The notes beneath the pieces were generated by a model. The model ran no database searches. It was not told where the DNA came from and saw nothing but the letters and a program-made list of their open reading frames with translations. From UBA1161 sp049520395 (GTDB lineage Bacteria > Planctomycetota > Phycisphaerae > Tepidisphaerales > Tepidisphaeraceae), in NCBI GenBank assembly GCA_049520395.1, contig JBEKPV010000018.1, forward strand, positions 1 through 49,741: 49,741 nt of DNA, written 5' to 3'. Within the stretch, counting starts at the first letter, position 1, and every line of letters begins with the position of its first letter. Of this stretch, positions 23,462 to 32,283 are shown piece after piece. The translations under genes and the position numbers were made by a program.

Positions 23462-26400
23462 ATGAGCACCTTACAAGCCAGCGAAAACGCCACCGGCGTT
23501 CCGGTGCCGCCGGAGTTGTTGAGCCAGGTTCAATCGCTTTACGACTCGGGGATGCTCCTCCAGGCGTACCAGGCCGCCGAGGCGGTCTGCCCGCTTCGAT
23601 CCTGGCGGGGGACGGCCGCGAAAATCCTCGCCGGACGCATGGCGATGAATCTCGGCTCCACGGGCCTCGGGCACATCTGGCACCAACTCGCCTACCGCGA
23701 TGACCCCACCGACCACGTGGCCCGTTACTACTGCGCGCTGGCGCTACACAGTCGACGCGGGCCCCTCCGAGCGCGCGAGTTTATGCAGACCTATGGCCTG
23801 CTCGAATCGGCCGATCTCATAACCCGCTGCGATTGGATCTCGCGCCTCGCCATGATCGCCGCCGAGTTTCGAGACTTCGACACCGCCGAATCTTTATTCG
23901 ATCAAGCGCTGTCGCTCAAATCAGATCGCTCATGGCTCTACGTCGAACGCGCCTACATCCTCGAAATGGAAGACCGTTACGAAGACGCCCTCGCCGCCGC
24001 GCGTCAGAGCCTCCAGATCAATCCATGGAACCGCGGCGGACTTCAGGCGACAGCACACGCCCTTCAATTACTCGACCGAAACGACGAAGCGATGACGCTC
24101 CTGAAAGAGGCCGCCGATCGAATTGAAAGCAGCCCTCTGGCGTGGCAACTGGCGGCGCTTCAGGAAGATCAGGAACAATACCATGACGCCCTGGCGACGC
24201 TGGACCGTTTCGAGCAGCTCTCGCCGATGCTCGATCGGCGCTACACAAAAGCCCTCGCCGCACGACGATCGGCCCTCTATCACCACGTCGGAAACAGAAC
24301 TCAGGCCATTCGCCTCGCCCGACAGGCCGGGACACCGCTTCTAAAAAAAATCGCCGATCGGTTGGAATCCGGTGACGGAACCGGCAAGCGCGTGGTCCTC
24401 GATATCCCTTTTGTCAGGCAACACCACGTCACCTGCGCCCCGGCGACCCTATCGGCCATCAGCCGATTCTGGTCCATGCCCGCCGATCACTTGGCCCTGG
24501 CCGAGGAAATCTGTTACGACGGCACCCCCGCGCAAAGCGAGCGAAATTGGGCCCAAACTCACGGCTGGATCGCACGGGAATTCACCGTCACCTGGGATTC
24601 CGCCGTCGCCCTCATCGATCGCGGCGTCCCATTCACCCTCACCACCACCGAAGTAACCACCGGCCATCTCCAGGCCGTCATCGGTTATGACGCCAATCGC
24701 GGCACCCTCCTCATTCGCGATCCCTATCGCTACCAGCGCCTCGAATTCCACGCCGAAACCACCTTCAAGCGATACGCCTCGACCGGCCCGCGCGGCATGA
24801 CGATGGTCCCCGCCGCCCAGGCCCATCGACTGGAAAATCTCGAACTTCCCGACGCCACGATCTACGACCTCCTCTTCGATCTGCAAATGGCCCTGAAGAA
24901 ACACGATCGCCCCGCCGCCGCCTCTCTATGGCAGACGATGCAGGACCGTCACCCCGGACATCGCCTGACCCTCCAAGCGCAAAGCGCTCTGGCCGCCTAT
25001 GACGTCGACCCCGCCGGCTCTCTGGACGCCACCGAGAAATTGCTCGCCCTCTTTCCCGGCGACGCCCGTCTGCAATTAGTTAAGTCCCATCACCTGCACA
25101 CCCTCGGCCGCCGCGACGAGCAACTCCAATTACTCGAAAAAATATGCCAAAGCGTTCTCTGCGACCCCGCCTTTCTGCAGCAATACGCCGAATTACTTCG
25201 AGCCGACGCTCGCCAGCACAAACGCGCCGTGCACTTCATTCGCCGCGCCCTGCGCCGCAGACCCGTCAATACATACGCCCTCCACACCCTGGGAAACATA
25301 AAGTGGGCGCAAATGGAGCGGCAGGAAGCCCTGCAGTTCTACCACGACGCCGCCTGCGCCGACGATAAAAACGAAATCGCCGCCAAAAGTTATTTCATCG
25401 CCAGCCAAAACCTGCGCCTCACCGAGAAGGCTCTGTCCGACCTTCGCAAACGCTTCGATCGACTCGCCTCGCGATCCAGCTACCCGGCCACGACGCTCTT
25501 CTGGGCCTACGAATCGATGAACCGTCTTCCCGAGGCTCTTCAAGTCCTCGAACGCGCCATGGAATTGCGCCCCAGCGACGGCGATTTGGCCCTCTATTCC
25601 GTCGACGTCTACTCCCGCCACGGCAGCTCCGAAAAGGCCCGCGCTCTTCTCGTCAAAGCCGAGGGTGTGTCGCATCGAATGTCCTGGCTGCGCTGCGCCG
25701 CGGCGCTGGCGGCGTACGCCGGGGACCTGCCCCGCGCCCTCCAGTTATGGCGACAAGTCCTCGAAGCCCAGCCACTGGCGATCGACGCCCATACCAACGT
25801 CGCCAAATTGACCGCCGAAACCCAATCCCCCGCCGCCGCACTGGCTCACCTCAAGTCCGCTTGCGAGCGCTTCCCACAGCATTTCCCCCTGGCCAGGCTC
25901 AGAATCCAGTACCTGCGAGACGAAGGCGCGCAAGCCACGTTGCCCGTGATTCAGGCCCTGGCCGTTCAGCGCCCCAGCGACGCCTGGACCATCCGCGAAC
26001 TCGCCCTCGTATTAAACGCGGTCAGGCAAAGCGAAGAAGCGCTGATCCAAGCCGAAAAGGCCCTGCAACTCGAGCCCAACAACCCTTCCTCGCACCACGT
26101 TCACGCCGTCGTCCTGTCGAAATTGAATCGGACCGACGAAGCCGCCGCCGCCTGGCGACGCGCCATCATCCAATCCGTCGATTTCCAAGTGGCCATCGAC
26201 AGCCTGGTGGAGTCGTGCCATTCGCCCGAGCAGCGCCGCCAGGCCGTCCAATTCGTCTACCAGGAATTGGTCCGCCAGGTCACCTTCGGCGACGGCCTCC
26301 TCGCTTACCGCAACCTGGCAGGACAATCGCTTTCTCACGAGGAACTCCTGGCGCAACTTCGCGAAGCGCTGGCGGCGCGCCCCGACCTTTGGCACGCCTG

Positions 26401-28501
26401 GTCCGCCGTCATCGGCCATCTCGTCGGCATGGATCGGCTCGACGAAGCTCTCGATATCGCGCGCCAGGCCGTCGAACGTTTCCCCCTCCTGCCCCGTTTA
26501 TGGTGGGACCTCTCCCTCGTTCATCGCATGCGCCGCGATACCGCCGCGGAAATCGAATCGCTCGAACGCGCCCTCAGCATTGCGCCCGCCTGGTCCGCCG
26601 CCTCGCGCGATCTCGCCTCCGCACACGTTCGCCGCGGCGATTTCCCGCTGGCGCGCTCGGTCCTGCAAAGAGCCATCACCCTTAGCCCGCTGGAAGGCGA
26701 CAATTACGCCCACCAGGCCCAGATCCTCTGGAAAATGAAAAAACGCCTCGCCGCCATCGTGCGCGCCAAGCAAGCCGTCTTGATCAACCCCGGATTAACC
26801 TCCACCTGGGACACCCTCCGCGGATGGCTCACCCAGTTGAAGCGGACCTCCGAAGCCGTAAAACTCGCCCGAGATCTCACCGTTCGCCGCGCCGGCGAAG
26901 CACGCTCGTGGCACGTGCTCGCCTCCGTTCTTGTCGAAACGTCCGACCAGGCCGAACGATTGGCCGCCTGCAACAAGGCGATTGAGCTCTCGCCCCGCTG
27001 GATCGGCGCTCACGATCAGCTGGCTACCTGTTTGTGCGACGCCAAGCGATACGACGAGGCCCTCGCCGCCTGCAAACCCGCCGTCTTCGGCCAGACCATT
27101 CCAACGGCTCTCCGCGGCCGCGCCGCCTGGATTCTGCGGCAAAGCGGCAAAACGTACGAAGCGATCGAAGCCATGAATGCCTTGCTCAAAGAGGACCCCA
27201 GCTATTACTGGGGATGGTCGTGCATCGGCGCCTGGCTCCGCGACAGCGAGCGAAACACCGAATTCTACGAGGCGGCCAAAAGTATGTCCGCTCACTTTCC
27301 CAATGACATCACGTCCCTCAACAAGCTGGGCGGCGCCCTCCTCCTCATCGGAAAACGCGACGAAGGCAAAGCCGTTCTCGCCAAGGCGATGGCCCTCGCC
27401 CCCAACTCCGAACACACCGGCTCCCAATTGTTCGAGGCACAATTGGCGGACAACGACCTCCCAGCGGCGCAGCAAACGCTGGCGGTTTTATCCAAACACC
27501 TCGACGGAAACTGGATCCGCCAGCGCTCCATCGCCCTGGCCGCCAAGCGCGGCAACGCCGATGCGGCGCGCACAGAACTTTTCCAATTAGCCCGCTCGTT
27601 CCCCTCCGCCTCCTGCGCATTTTTCGCCGCCGTCGGAGTGCTCGACAAAGCCAAGATGCCCGCCGTCGTCGATCAGACGCTTCTTGAAGTCTTCTATCCC
27701 CAAAATTCCCAGCCCGATGCCGCCAAGGCGCCCATAACCGACGGACTTCCCGATCTGGCCGAATTTTGGATGCGCCGCGCCGCCGATCGCAAGGATTGGA
27801 AGGCCTGCGACAGAATACTCTATCATTTTCAAAATCGCCCCGACCTCGTGTTACCCGCTCTGGTCCCCTACACCGAAGCCCTGGCCTCCGCCAAACAGCG
27901 CCGAACCTTCGAAAAGACATTGTGGAAATATCACGACCTGCTTCGTTCGACCACCCGCAATTGGGGCAGCATCGGCCTGGGCCTGTACCGGCTCAAAAAA
28001 TACGACGCGGTCGTCAAGTGGATGTCCGATTACGCTACCCGAACCGCCCCCGCGCAGTGGATGCTGATGAACCTGGTCGGGGCTTCGCGCCGTTTGCGCT
28101 TCGACGCCCACGCGGCCGCCGTCGGCCGATTCGCGTTGACCCTGCCGAACGACAACACCCACGGGAAACATCTCACATGGCTCATTATCGATGAAGCCGC
28201 CGGAAAGCCCACCGGGCAATTCACACGGCAATTCAAGTCCGTCAATCGCGAAGGCTGGGTGGCCTATCACAGATTCCTCGCTTACCTCGCCCTCGCGGCC
28301 ATCGCCGTCGAGAACGTCTCTCCCCAAAACCGCGCCAGGGCCGTCCAACAAGCCAAAGAGGAGCTCCGCGCCGCCGAAAAAGCCCTCCCTCGTTTCGCCA
28401 AAACGCCCGAACTCAGGCGTGCCCGGCGCGTTATCCTTCGCCGCATAGCCAAGGTTTCCGGCCGAATCTCAACGCATATCTGGGCCTTCCTCGCGCAATG
28501 A
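23462..28501 (+). CDS. Giant TPR protein with embedded C39-like peptidase domain
   Basis: 1679 residues. Residues from about 30 to 300 and from about 470 to the C-terminus are runs of TPR-type helical pairs (repeated A-x-x-x-G/A and P endings, such as SLKSDRSWLYVERAYILE and LQLEPNNPSSHH). Between them, at about 310-440, lies a papain-like C39_2 domain: DIPFVRQHHVTCAPATL with Cys325, GHLQAVIGYD with His402 and IRDPYRY with Asp420, a plausible Cys-His-Asp triad. No signal peptide or membrane segment, so cytoplasmic unless exported by another route. It may process or bind a protein partner with the TPRs as scaffold. Start ATG 23462 follows GGGGAAG. Divergent from the sigma-factor operon. Confidence 0.82.
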   Translation: MSTLQASENATGVPVPPELLSQVQSLYDSGMLLQAYQAAEAVCPLRSWRGTAAKILAGRMAMNLGSTGLGHIWHQLAYRDDPTDHVARYYCALALHSRRGPLRAREFMQTYGLLESADLITRCDWISRLAMIAAEFRDFDTAESLFDQALSLKSDRSWLYVERAYILEMEDRYEDALAAARQSLQINPWNRGGLQATAHALQLLDRNDEAMTLLKEAADRIESSPLAWQLAALQEDQEQYHDALATLDRFEQLSPMLDRRYTKALAARRSALYHHVGNRTQAIRLARQAGTPLLKKIADRLESGDGTGKRVVLDIPFVRQHHVTCAPATLSAISRFWSMPADHLALAEEICYDGTPAQSERNWAQTHGWIAREFTVTWDSAVALIDRGVPFTLTTTEVTTGHLQAVIGYDANRGTLLIRDPYRYQRLEFHAETTFKRYASTGPRGMTMVPAAQAHRLENLELPDATIYDLLFDLQMALKKHDRPAAASLWQTMQDRHPGHRLTLQAQSALAAYDVDPAGSLDATEKLLALFPGDARLQLVKSHHLHTLGRRDEQLQLLEKICQSVLCDPAFLQQYAELLRADARQHKRAVHFIRRALRRRPVNTYALHTLGNIKWAQMERQEALQFYHDAACADDKNEIAAKSYFIASQNLRLTEKALSDLRKRFDRLASRSSYPATTLFWAYESMNRLPEALQVLERAMELRPSDGDLALYSVDVYSRHGSSEKARALLVKAEGVSHRMSWLRCAAALAAYAGDLPRALQLWRQVLEAQPLAIDAHTNVAKLTAETQSPAAALAHLKSACERFPQHFPLARLRIQYLRDEGAQATLPVIQALAVQRPSDAWTIRELALVLNAVRQSEEALIQAEKALQLEPNNPSSHHVHAVVLSKLNRTDEAAAAWRRAIIQSVDFQVAIDSLVESCHSPEQRRQAVQFVYQELVRQVTFGDGLLAYRNLAGQSLSHEELLAQLREALAARPDLWHAWSAVIGHLVGMDRLDEALDIARQAVERFPLLPRLWWDLSLVHRMRRDTAAEIESLERALSIAPAWSAASRDLASAHVRRGDFPLARSVLQRAITLSPLEGDNYAHQAQILWKMKKRLAAIVRAKQAVLINPGLTSTWDTLRGWLTQLKRTSEAVKLARDLTVRRAGEARSWHVLASVLVETSDQAERLAACNKAIELSPRWIGAHDQLATCLCDAKRYDEALAACKPAVFGQTIPTALRGRAAWILRQSGKTYEAIEAMNALLKEDPSYYWGWSCIGAWLRDSERNTEFYEAAKSMSAHFPNDITSLNKLGGALLLIGKRDEGKAVLAKAMALAPNSEHTGSQLFEAQLADNDLPAAQQTLAVLSKHLDGNWIRQRSIALAAKRGNADAARTELFQLARSFPSASCAFFAAVGVLDKAKMPAVVDQTLLEVFYPQNSQPDAAKAPITDGLPDLAEFWMRRAADRKDWKACDRILYHFQNRPDLVLPALVPYTEALASAKQRRTFEKTLWKYHDLLRSTTRNWGSIGLGLYRLKKYDAVVKWMSDYATRTAPAQWMLMNLVGASRRLRFDAHAAAVGRFALTLPNDNTHGKHLTWLIIDEAAGKPTGQFTRQFKSVNREGWVAYHRFLAYLALAAIAVENVSPQNRARAVQQAKEELRAAEKALPRFAKTPELRRARRVILRRIAKVSGRISTHIWAFLAQ

Positions 28502-28538
28502 CGCCGCTCCGGGGTTTCGTCCCCCCGCCCGGCAAGCG

Positions 28539-28544
28539 TATAAT
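28539..28544 (+). promoter_or_regulatory. Predicted -10 box of xseB (leaderless type)
   Basis: Perfect TATAAT ending 8 bases before ATG 28553, in the 51-base gap after the TPR gene. A weak TTTCGT (28515-28520) lies 18 bases upstream. Confidence 0.5.
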
Positions 28545-28552
28545 TGCCCCCA

Positions 28553-28801
28553 ATGGCTAAAAAGCAGCAAACCGCCCCCAAGACATTTGAGGATGCCCTG
28601 ACCGAATTGGAGCAAATCCTCGCCGACATCGAGGCCGGCCAGGTCGGTCTCGAGGAAAGCCTGGCTCGATATGAACGGGGAACCTTCCTGATCCATCATT
28701 GCCGCGGGGTTCTAAGCACCGCCGAAAAGCAAATCGAGCTGCTCTCCAAATCCGAGACCGGCAACCTCCAATCGCGGCCCCTCGATGATCCTCCATCTTG
28801 A
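28553..28801 (+). CDS. xseB: Exodeoxyribonuclease VII small subunit
   Basis: 82 residues, the normal size. After a basic tail, the family pattern TFEDALTELEQILADIEAGQ then LEESLARYERG and AEKQIELL is complete. It forms the stalk of ExoVII with XseA, which is not in the window. The 3' end overlaps a possible upstream start of the next gene, and the neighbours ispA and dxs follow on the same strand, an arrangement common in bacteria. Confidence 0.92.
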   Translation: MAKKQQTAPKTFEDALTELEQILADIEAGQVGLEESLARYERGTFLIHHCRGVLSTAEKQIELLSKSETGNLQSRPLDDPPS

Positions 28802-28820
28802 GGGCCGCGAGTTTTTATCT

Positions 28821-29813
28821 ATGTTGGTCGATCAGACGGCCCAGCATTTGGCCAGGGAAGAGGACGGCGTGAATCGATCCGGATTGTCCGCGGCACCCCC
28901 CGCCGCCAATGCAGAGGAACTGCTCAAAAGCAGCGCCGGCCACGTCGTCGAATATCTCAAGCAACTCCCCCACCGCTACCCCGACGCCCCGTCCAAACTA
29001 ATCGAGGCGATTCAATACAGCCTCATGGCCGGCGGCAAACGCTTCCGCCCGGCATTGGTATTGGAATCCGCCAAAGCCTGCGGCGTCTCCGAGCCGGATT
29101 CGTCCGCTCCCCCCTCCCGCCATTGGACCAGCGCATTAGTTGCCGCCGCCGCCATGGAACTCATCCACACATTCAGCCTGGTGCATGACGACCTGCCTGC
29201 GATGGACAACGACGATCTCCGCCGCGGCCGCCCCACCAATCACAAAGTCTACGGCGACGCCATCGCCATTCTCGCCGGCGACGCGATGACCACCATCGCC
29301 TTCGAAATTCTCGCCACCGACACCCAGCCCCCCGGAGCCATCGACCTCGTCCGCGAACTCGCCAGCGCCTCCGGCCCCCAGGGCATGATCGGCGGCCAAG
29401 TCATCGACATCGACCCCCAAAAACGCCCCGACAACCTCGCCGATCTCCAACGTTTGCACCGCATGAAGACCGGGGCACTGCTAAAAGCCTCCTGCCGCAT
29501 GGGCGCAATAGCCGCCGGGGCAAACCCAGCTCAAATATCCGCTTTAGACGCTTATGGCAGGCATTTGGGCCTGGCCTTCCAAATTGTCGATGACATTCTC
29601 GACCAGACCGCCTCCGCCGAGCAATTAGGCAAAGCCACGGGCAAAGATGCTGCAAAGGGGAAGGTCACTTATCCGATGATCCTTGGCCTGGAGGCCAGCC
29701 GGCGTGAGGCACATAACCAGTACCTCGCGGCCCTGGAGGCCCTTAAACCATTGAATTCCTCAACCGCCGGGCTGGCGGCTTTGGCTAAGTTTGTGGTCGA
29801 TAGGCAAGTGTAA
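28821..29813 (+). CDS. ispA: Polyprenyl (farnesyl/geranylgeranyl) diphosphate synthase
   Basis: 330-residue all-helical trans-prenyltransferase. It condenses IPP with DMAPP/GPP to give farnesyl or geranylgeranyl diphosphate. The first Asp-rich motif is HDDLPAMDND preceded by GGKRFRPAL, and the second is QIVDDILD; KTGALL and GGQVIDI are also present. Chain length cannot be fixed by eye. ATG 28821 is chosen (GCGAG upstream, no overlap with xseB); ATG 28785 is possible and would overlap xseB by 17 bases. Confidence 0.9.
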   Translation: MLVDQTAQHLAREEDGVNRSGLSAAPPAANAEELLKSSAGHVVEYLKQLPHRYPDAPSKLIEAIQYSLMAGGKRFRPALVLESAKACGVSEPDSSAPPSRHWTSALVAAAAMELIHTFSLVHDDLPAMDNDDLRRGRPTNHKVYGDAIAILAGDAMTTIAFEILATDTQPPGAIDLVRELASASGPQGMIGGQVIDIDPQKRPDNLADLQRLHRMKTGALLKASCRMGAIAAGANPAQISALDAYGRHLGLAFQIVDDILDQTASAEQLGKATGKDAAKGKVTYPMILGLEASRREAHNQYLAALEALKPLNSSTAGLAALAKFVVDRQV

Positions 29814-29859
29814 TCCCAGCTACTTCAAAAGATTGCGAGCGGCCCTAGACGCCGATCTT

Positions 29860-29880
29860 CCTTGGCGGTAAAAAGACCGC
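29860..29880. repeat. Short relative of the palindromic repeat before dxs
   Basis: CCTTGGCGGTAAAAAGACCGC repeats the right end of the left arm of the elements at 10627 and 47269 (CCTTnGCGGTAAA), here followed at once by its own complement (GCGGT/ACCGC, loop AAAAAG). It lies in the dxs leader, 30 bases before the start, so a short hairpin may form in that mRNA. Confidence 0.35.
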
Positions 29881-29909
29881 AGCCGCAAGGACCGCAGGGC
29901 AGGAGATAT

Positions 29910-31865
29910 ATGGGTTTTTTGGAATCGATCCACGTCCCTTCCGACATCCGAAAACTCTCAATGAGTCAGTTATCCGCCCTGGCGGCCGAAATCCGCCAGT
30001 GCGTCGTCGAGTCCGTCAGTCAAAATGGGGGACATCTCGCCAGCAACCTCGGCGTAGCCGAACTCACCATCGCTCTCCACTACGTCTTCGATTTCGGACC
30101 CCACCCCCAGGGCCCCGATTTTCTCCTCTGGGACGTCGGTCACCAGTGCTACCCGCACAAAATGCTCTCCGGCCGAGCCAGCCAGTTTCCGACGCTCCGC
30201 AAAAAGGGTTCCGTCAGCGGCTTCCCCAACCCCCTCGAATCTCCATATGACCTCTTCGCCGTCGGCCACGCCGGCACCGCCATCAGCACCGCCGTCGGCA
30301 TGGCCCGCGCAGCCGATATTCGCCAAACCGGCGGCAACGTCGTCGCCGTCGTCGGCGACGCCTCCATCGTCAACGGCCTGGCCTTCGAAGGCCTCAACAA
30401 CGCCGGCACCCTCAAAAGGCAACTCCTGGTCGTCCTCAACGACAACGGCATGAGCATCAGCCAGCCCCAGGGCGCCTTCAGCCAATATCTCGAACGCGTC
30501 CGCGTCAGCACCACCTACGGCGAAGCCAAAAAACTCGCCGAAAAAGTCGTCGGCCGCCTTCCACCCGGCGTCGGACACACCGTCGAGCAGGTCTGGCGAC
30601 ACGTCTCTGAAGGAGTCAAAAGCGCCCTCTGGCCAGGCCAGATTTTCGAAACCCTCGGCATCAAATACATGGGCCCCCTCGACGGACACGATCTCCCCGG
30701 ACTCATCGACATGCTCGGCGAAATCAAGCATGTCCAGTCCCCCATGATCCTGCACGTCAAAACCGTCAAAGGCAACGGCTACCAGATCGCCAGCGAGGAG
30801 CCCACCAAATTCCACAGCCCCTCCGCTTTCCAGGTCAACGGCTGCCGCGTCGAAATCACCAAGGGCCCCGGCAAGAGCTGGACCACCGCCTATGCCGACG
30901 CCATGATCGCACTTGCCAAAAAAGACCCGCGCGTCGTCGCCCTAACCGCCGCCATGCCCGATGGCACCGGCCTGAGCAAATACGAAAAAGAATTCCCCGC
31001 TCGCTATATCGACACCGGCATATGCGAAAGCCACCTCACCGCCATGGCCGCCGGAATGGCCAAGGCCGGCATGCGCCCCTTCGCCGCGATCTACTCAACA
31101 TTCACCCAGCGGGCCTTCGACCAGGCCTGGCAGGAAGTCGCGCTCAATCATCTTCCGGTCGTTTTCTGCATGGACCGCGCCGGCTTCGTCGGCGACGACG
31201 GCGCCGTCCACCACGGTTTCATGGATCAGGCCTTTTTGCGTCCCCTCCCCGGCATGATTCTCATGGCCCCCAGCGATGAGGCCGAGCTCAACCGCTCCCT
31301 CCGGCTGGCCCTCAGTTTGGACACCGTCAGCGCCATCCGCTATCCGCGCGACAACGTCCCGGCCAGTAATTTCGACCAGATCATCGACCCCTCCCTGCGG
31401 GCCGACGCTTCCGCCGAATGGCAAGTCGGCCGCAGCCGCGTGCTTCGCGAAGGGACCGACGCCACGATCCTCGTTTACGGCGCGCTGGCCGAAAACGTCC
31501 TGGGCGCCGCCGATGAATTATCCGACAGTCTCAACGTAGAGGTCATCGACGCCCGGTTCTGCAAACCCGTCGACGGCCCCATGCTCCATCGCGTCCTCCG
31601 TTCCGGACGGCCCGTGCTGACCGTCGAGGATCACTCCCTTCAAAACGGCTTCGGGTCCGCGGTTTTGGAATACGCCGTCACCCATCATCTTTCCACCAGC
31701 CGGATCACGATGCTCGGCATGCCCGATCGACTGGTCGCCCACGCCACGCGCAAGCAACAGCTTGCCGAAGTCGGCCTCGACGCGGCCGGCATCGCCCAAA
31801 GCGTCCGCGACGCCATGCCCGCCGCCAGGCGCGAATCCCCCGTCTCTGTTTCGATCAAAGTTTGA
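29910..31865 (+). CDS. dxs: 1-deoxy-D-xylulose-5-phosphate synthase
   Basis: First enzyme of the MEP isoprenoid pathway, 651 residues, thiamine-diphosphate dependent. The N-terminal domain has HLASNLGVAELTIALH and WDVGHQCYPHKML, the ThDP/Mg loop GDASIVNGLAFEGLNN (GDGALTGGM in most homologs), then HVKTVKGNGY. The pyrimidine domain holds GICESHLTAMAAGMA and the C-terminal transketolase domain ends in VTHHLS. ATG 29910 follows GGCAGGAG; an upstream ATG (29862) is less likely. With ispA it forms an isoprenoid operon. Confidence 0.95.
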   Translation: MGFLESIHVPSDIRKLSMSQLSALAAEIRQCVVESVSQNGGHLASNLGVAELTIALHYVFDFGPHPQGPDFLLWDVGHQCYPHKMLSGRASQFPTLRKKGSVSGFPNPLESPYDLFAVGHAGTAISTAVGMARAADIRQTGGNVVAVVGDASIVNGLAFEGLNNAGTLKRQLLVVLNDNGMSISQPQGAFSQYLERVRVSTTYGEAKKLAEKVVGRLPPGVGHTVEQVWRHVSEGVKSALWPGQIFETLGIKYMGPLDGHDLPGLIDMLGEIKHVQSPMILHVKTVKGNGYQIASEEPTKFHSPSAFQVNGCRVEITKGPGKSWTTAYADAMIALAKKDPRVVALTAAMPDGTGLSKYEKEFPARYIDTGICESHLTAMAAGMAKAGMRPFAAIYSTFTQRAFDQAWQEVALNHLPVVFCMDRAGFVGDDGAVHHGFMDQAFLRPLPGMILMAPSDEAELNRSLRLALSLDTVSAIRYPRDNVPASNFDQIIDPSLRADASAEWQVGRSRVLREGTDATILVYGALAENVLGAADELSDSLNVEVIDARFCKPVDGPMLHRVLRSGRPVLTVEDHSLQNGFGSAVLEYAVTHHLSTSRITMLGMPDRLVAHATRKQQLAEVGLDAAGIAQSVRDAMPAARRESPVSVSIKV

Positions 31866-31897
31866 AGTAAAATTTAAACGCTTCCCGAGGAGGAATG

Positions 31898-32245
31898 ATG
31901 TTCTTCCTGATCGAACTGGCCATCGTCGTGATCACCATCGCCGGCGCCTGGAAGGCGTTCGAAAAAGCCGGCCGCCCCGGCTGGGCCGCCGTTATTCCGG
32001 TCTATAACGTGATCGTCATGCTGGAAATCGCCGGCAAGCCCCTCTGGTGGATCATTCTGTTTTTCATCCCCATCGCCAACATCGTCATCGCCATTCTCGC
32101 TCTCCTGGCCTTCGTTGAAAAATATGGCCAAAGCGCCCTCTTTGCCATCGGGATGGTCTTCCTCCCCTTCATCTTCTGGCCCCTGCTCGGCTTCGGCGAC
32201 GCCCAATGCTCCGGCCCGCCCCCAGCCCCCAGCGCGACGCTCTGA
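31898..32245 (+). CDS. Small multi-pass membrane protein (DUF5684-like)
   Basis: 115 residues with three to four hydrophobic segments. The motifs AGRPGWAAVIPVYNVIVMLEIAGKP (read in two parts) then a WW pair and a late FGDAQ match the DUF5684 family of small membrane proteins of unknown role. Start ATG 31898, since GAGGAGG (31887-31893) is too close to the ATG at 31895. It follows dxs by 32 bases and precedes the protease gene; whether it is part of the isoprenoid operon is unclear. Confidence 0.72.
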   Translation: MFFLIELAIVVITIAGAWKAFEKAGRPGWAAVIPVYNVIVMLEIAGKPLWWIILFFIPIANIVIAILALLAFVEKYGQSALFAIGMVFLPFIFWPLLGFGDAQCSGPPPAPSATL

Positions 32246-32270
32246 GATTTTCACCCGCGCGCCCCAGCGT

Positions 32271-32279
32271 TAATATAAT
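32271..32279 (+). promoter_or_regulatory. Predicted -10 region of the HtrA gene (leaderless type)
   Basis: TAATATAAT contains two overlapping -10 candidates, TAATAT (7 bases before ATG 32284) and TATAAT (4 bases before it). The first gives normal leaderless geometry. Confidence 0.4.
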
Positions 32280-32283
32280 CGGC

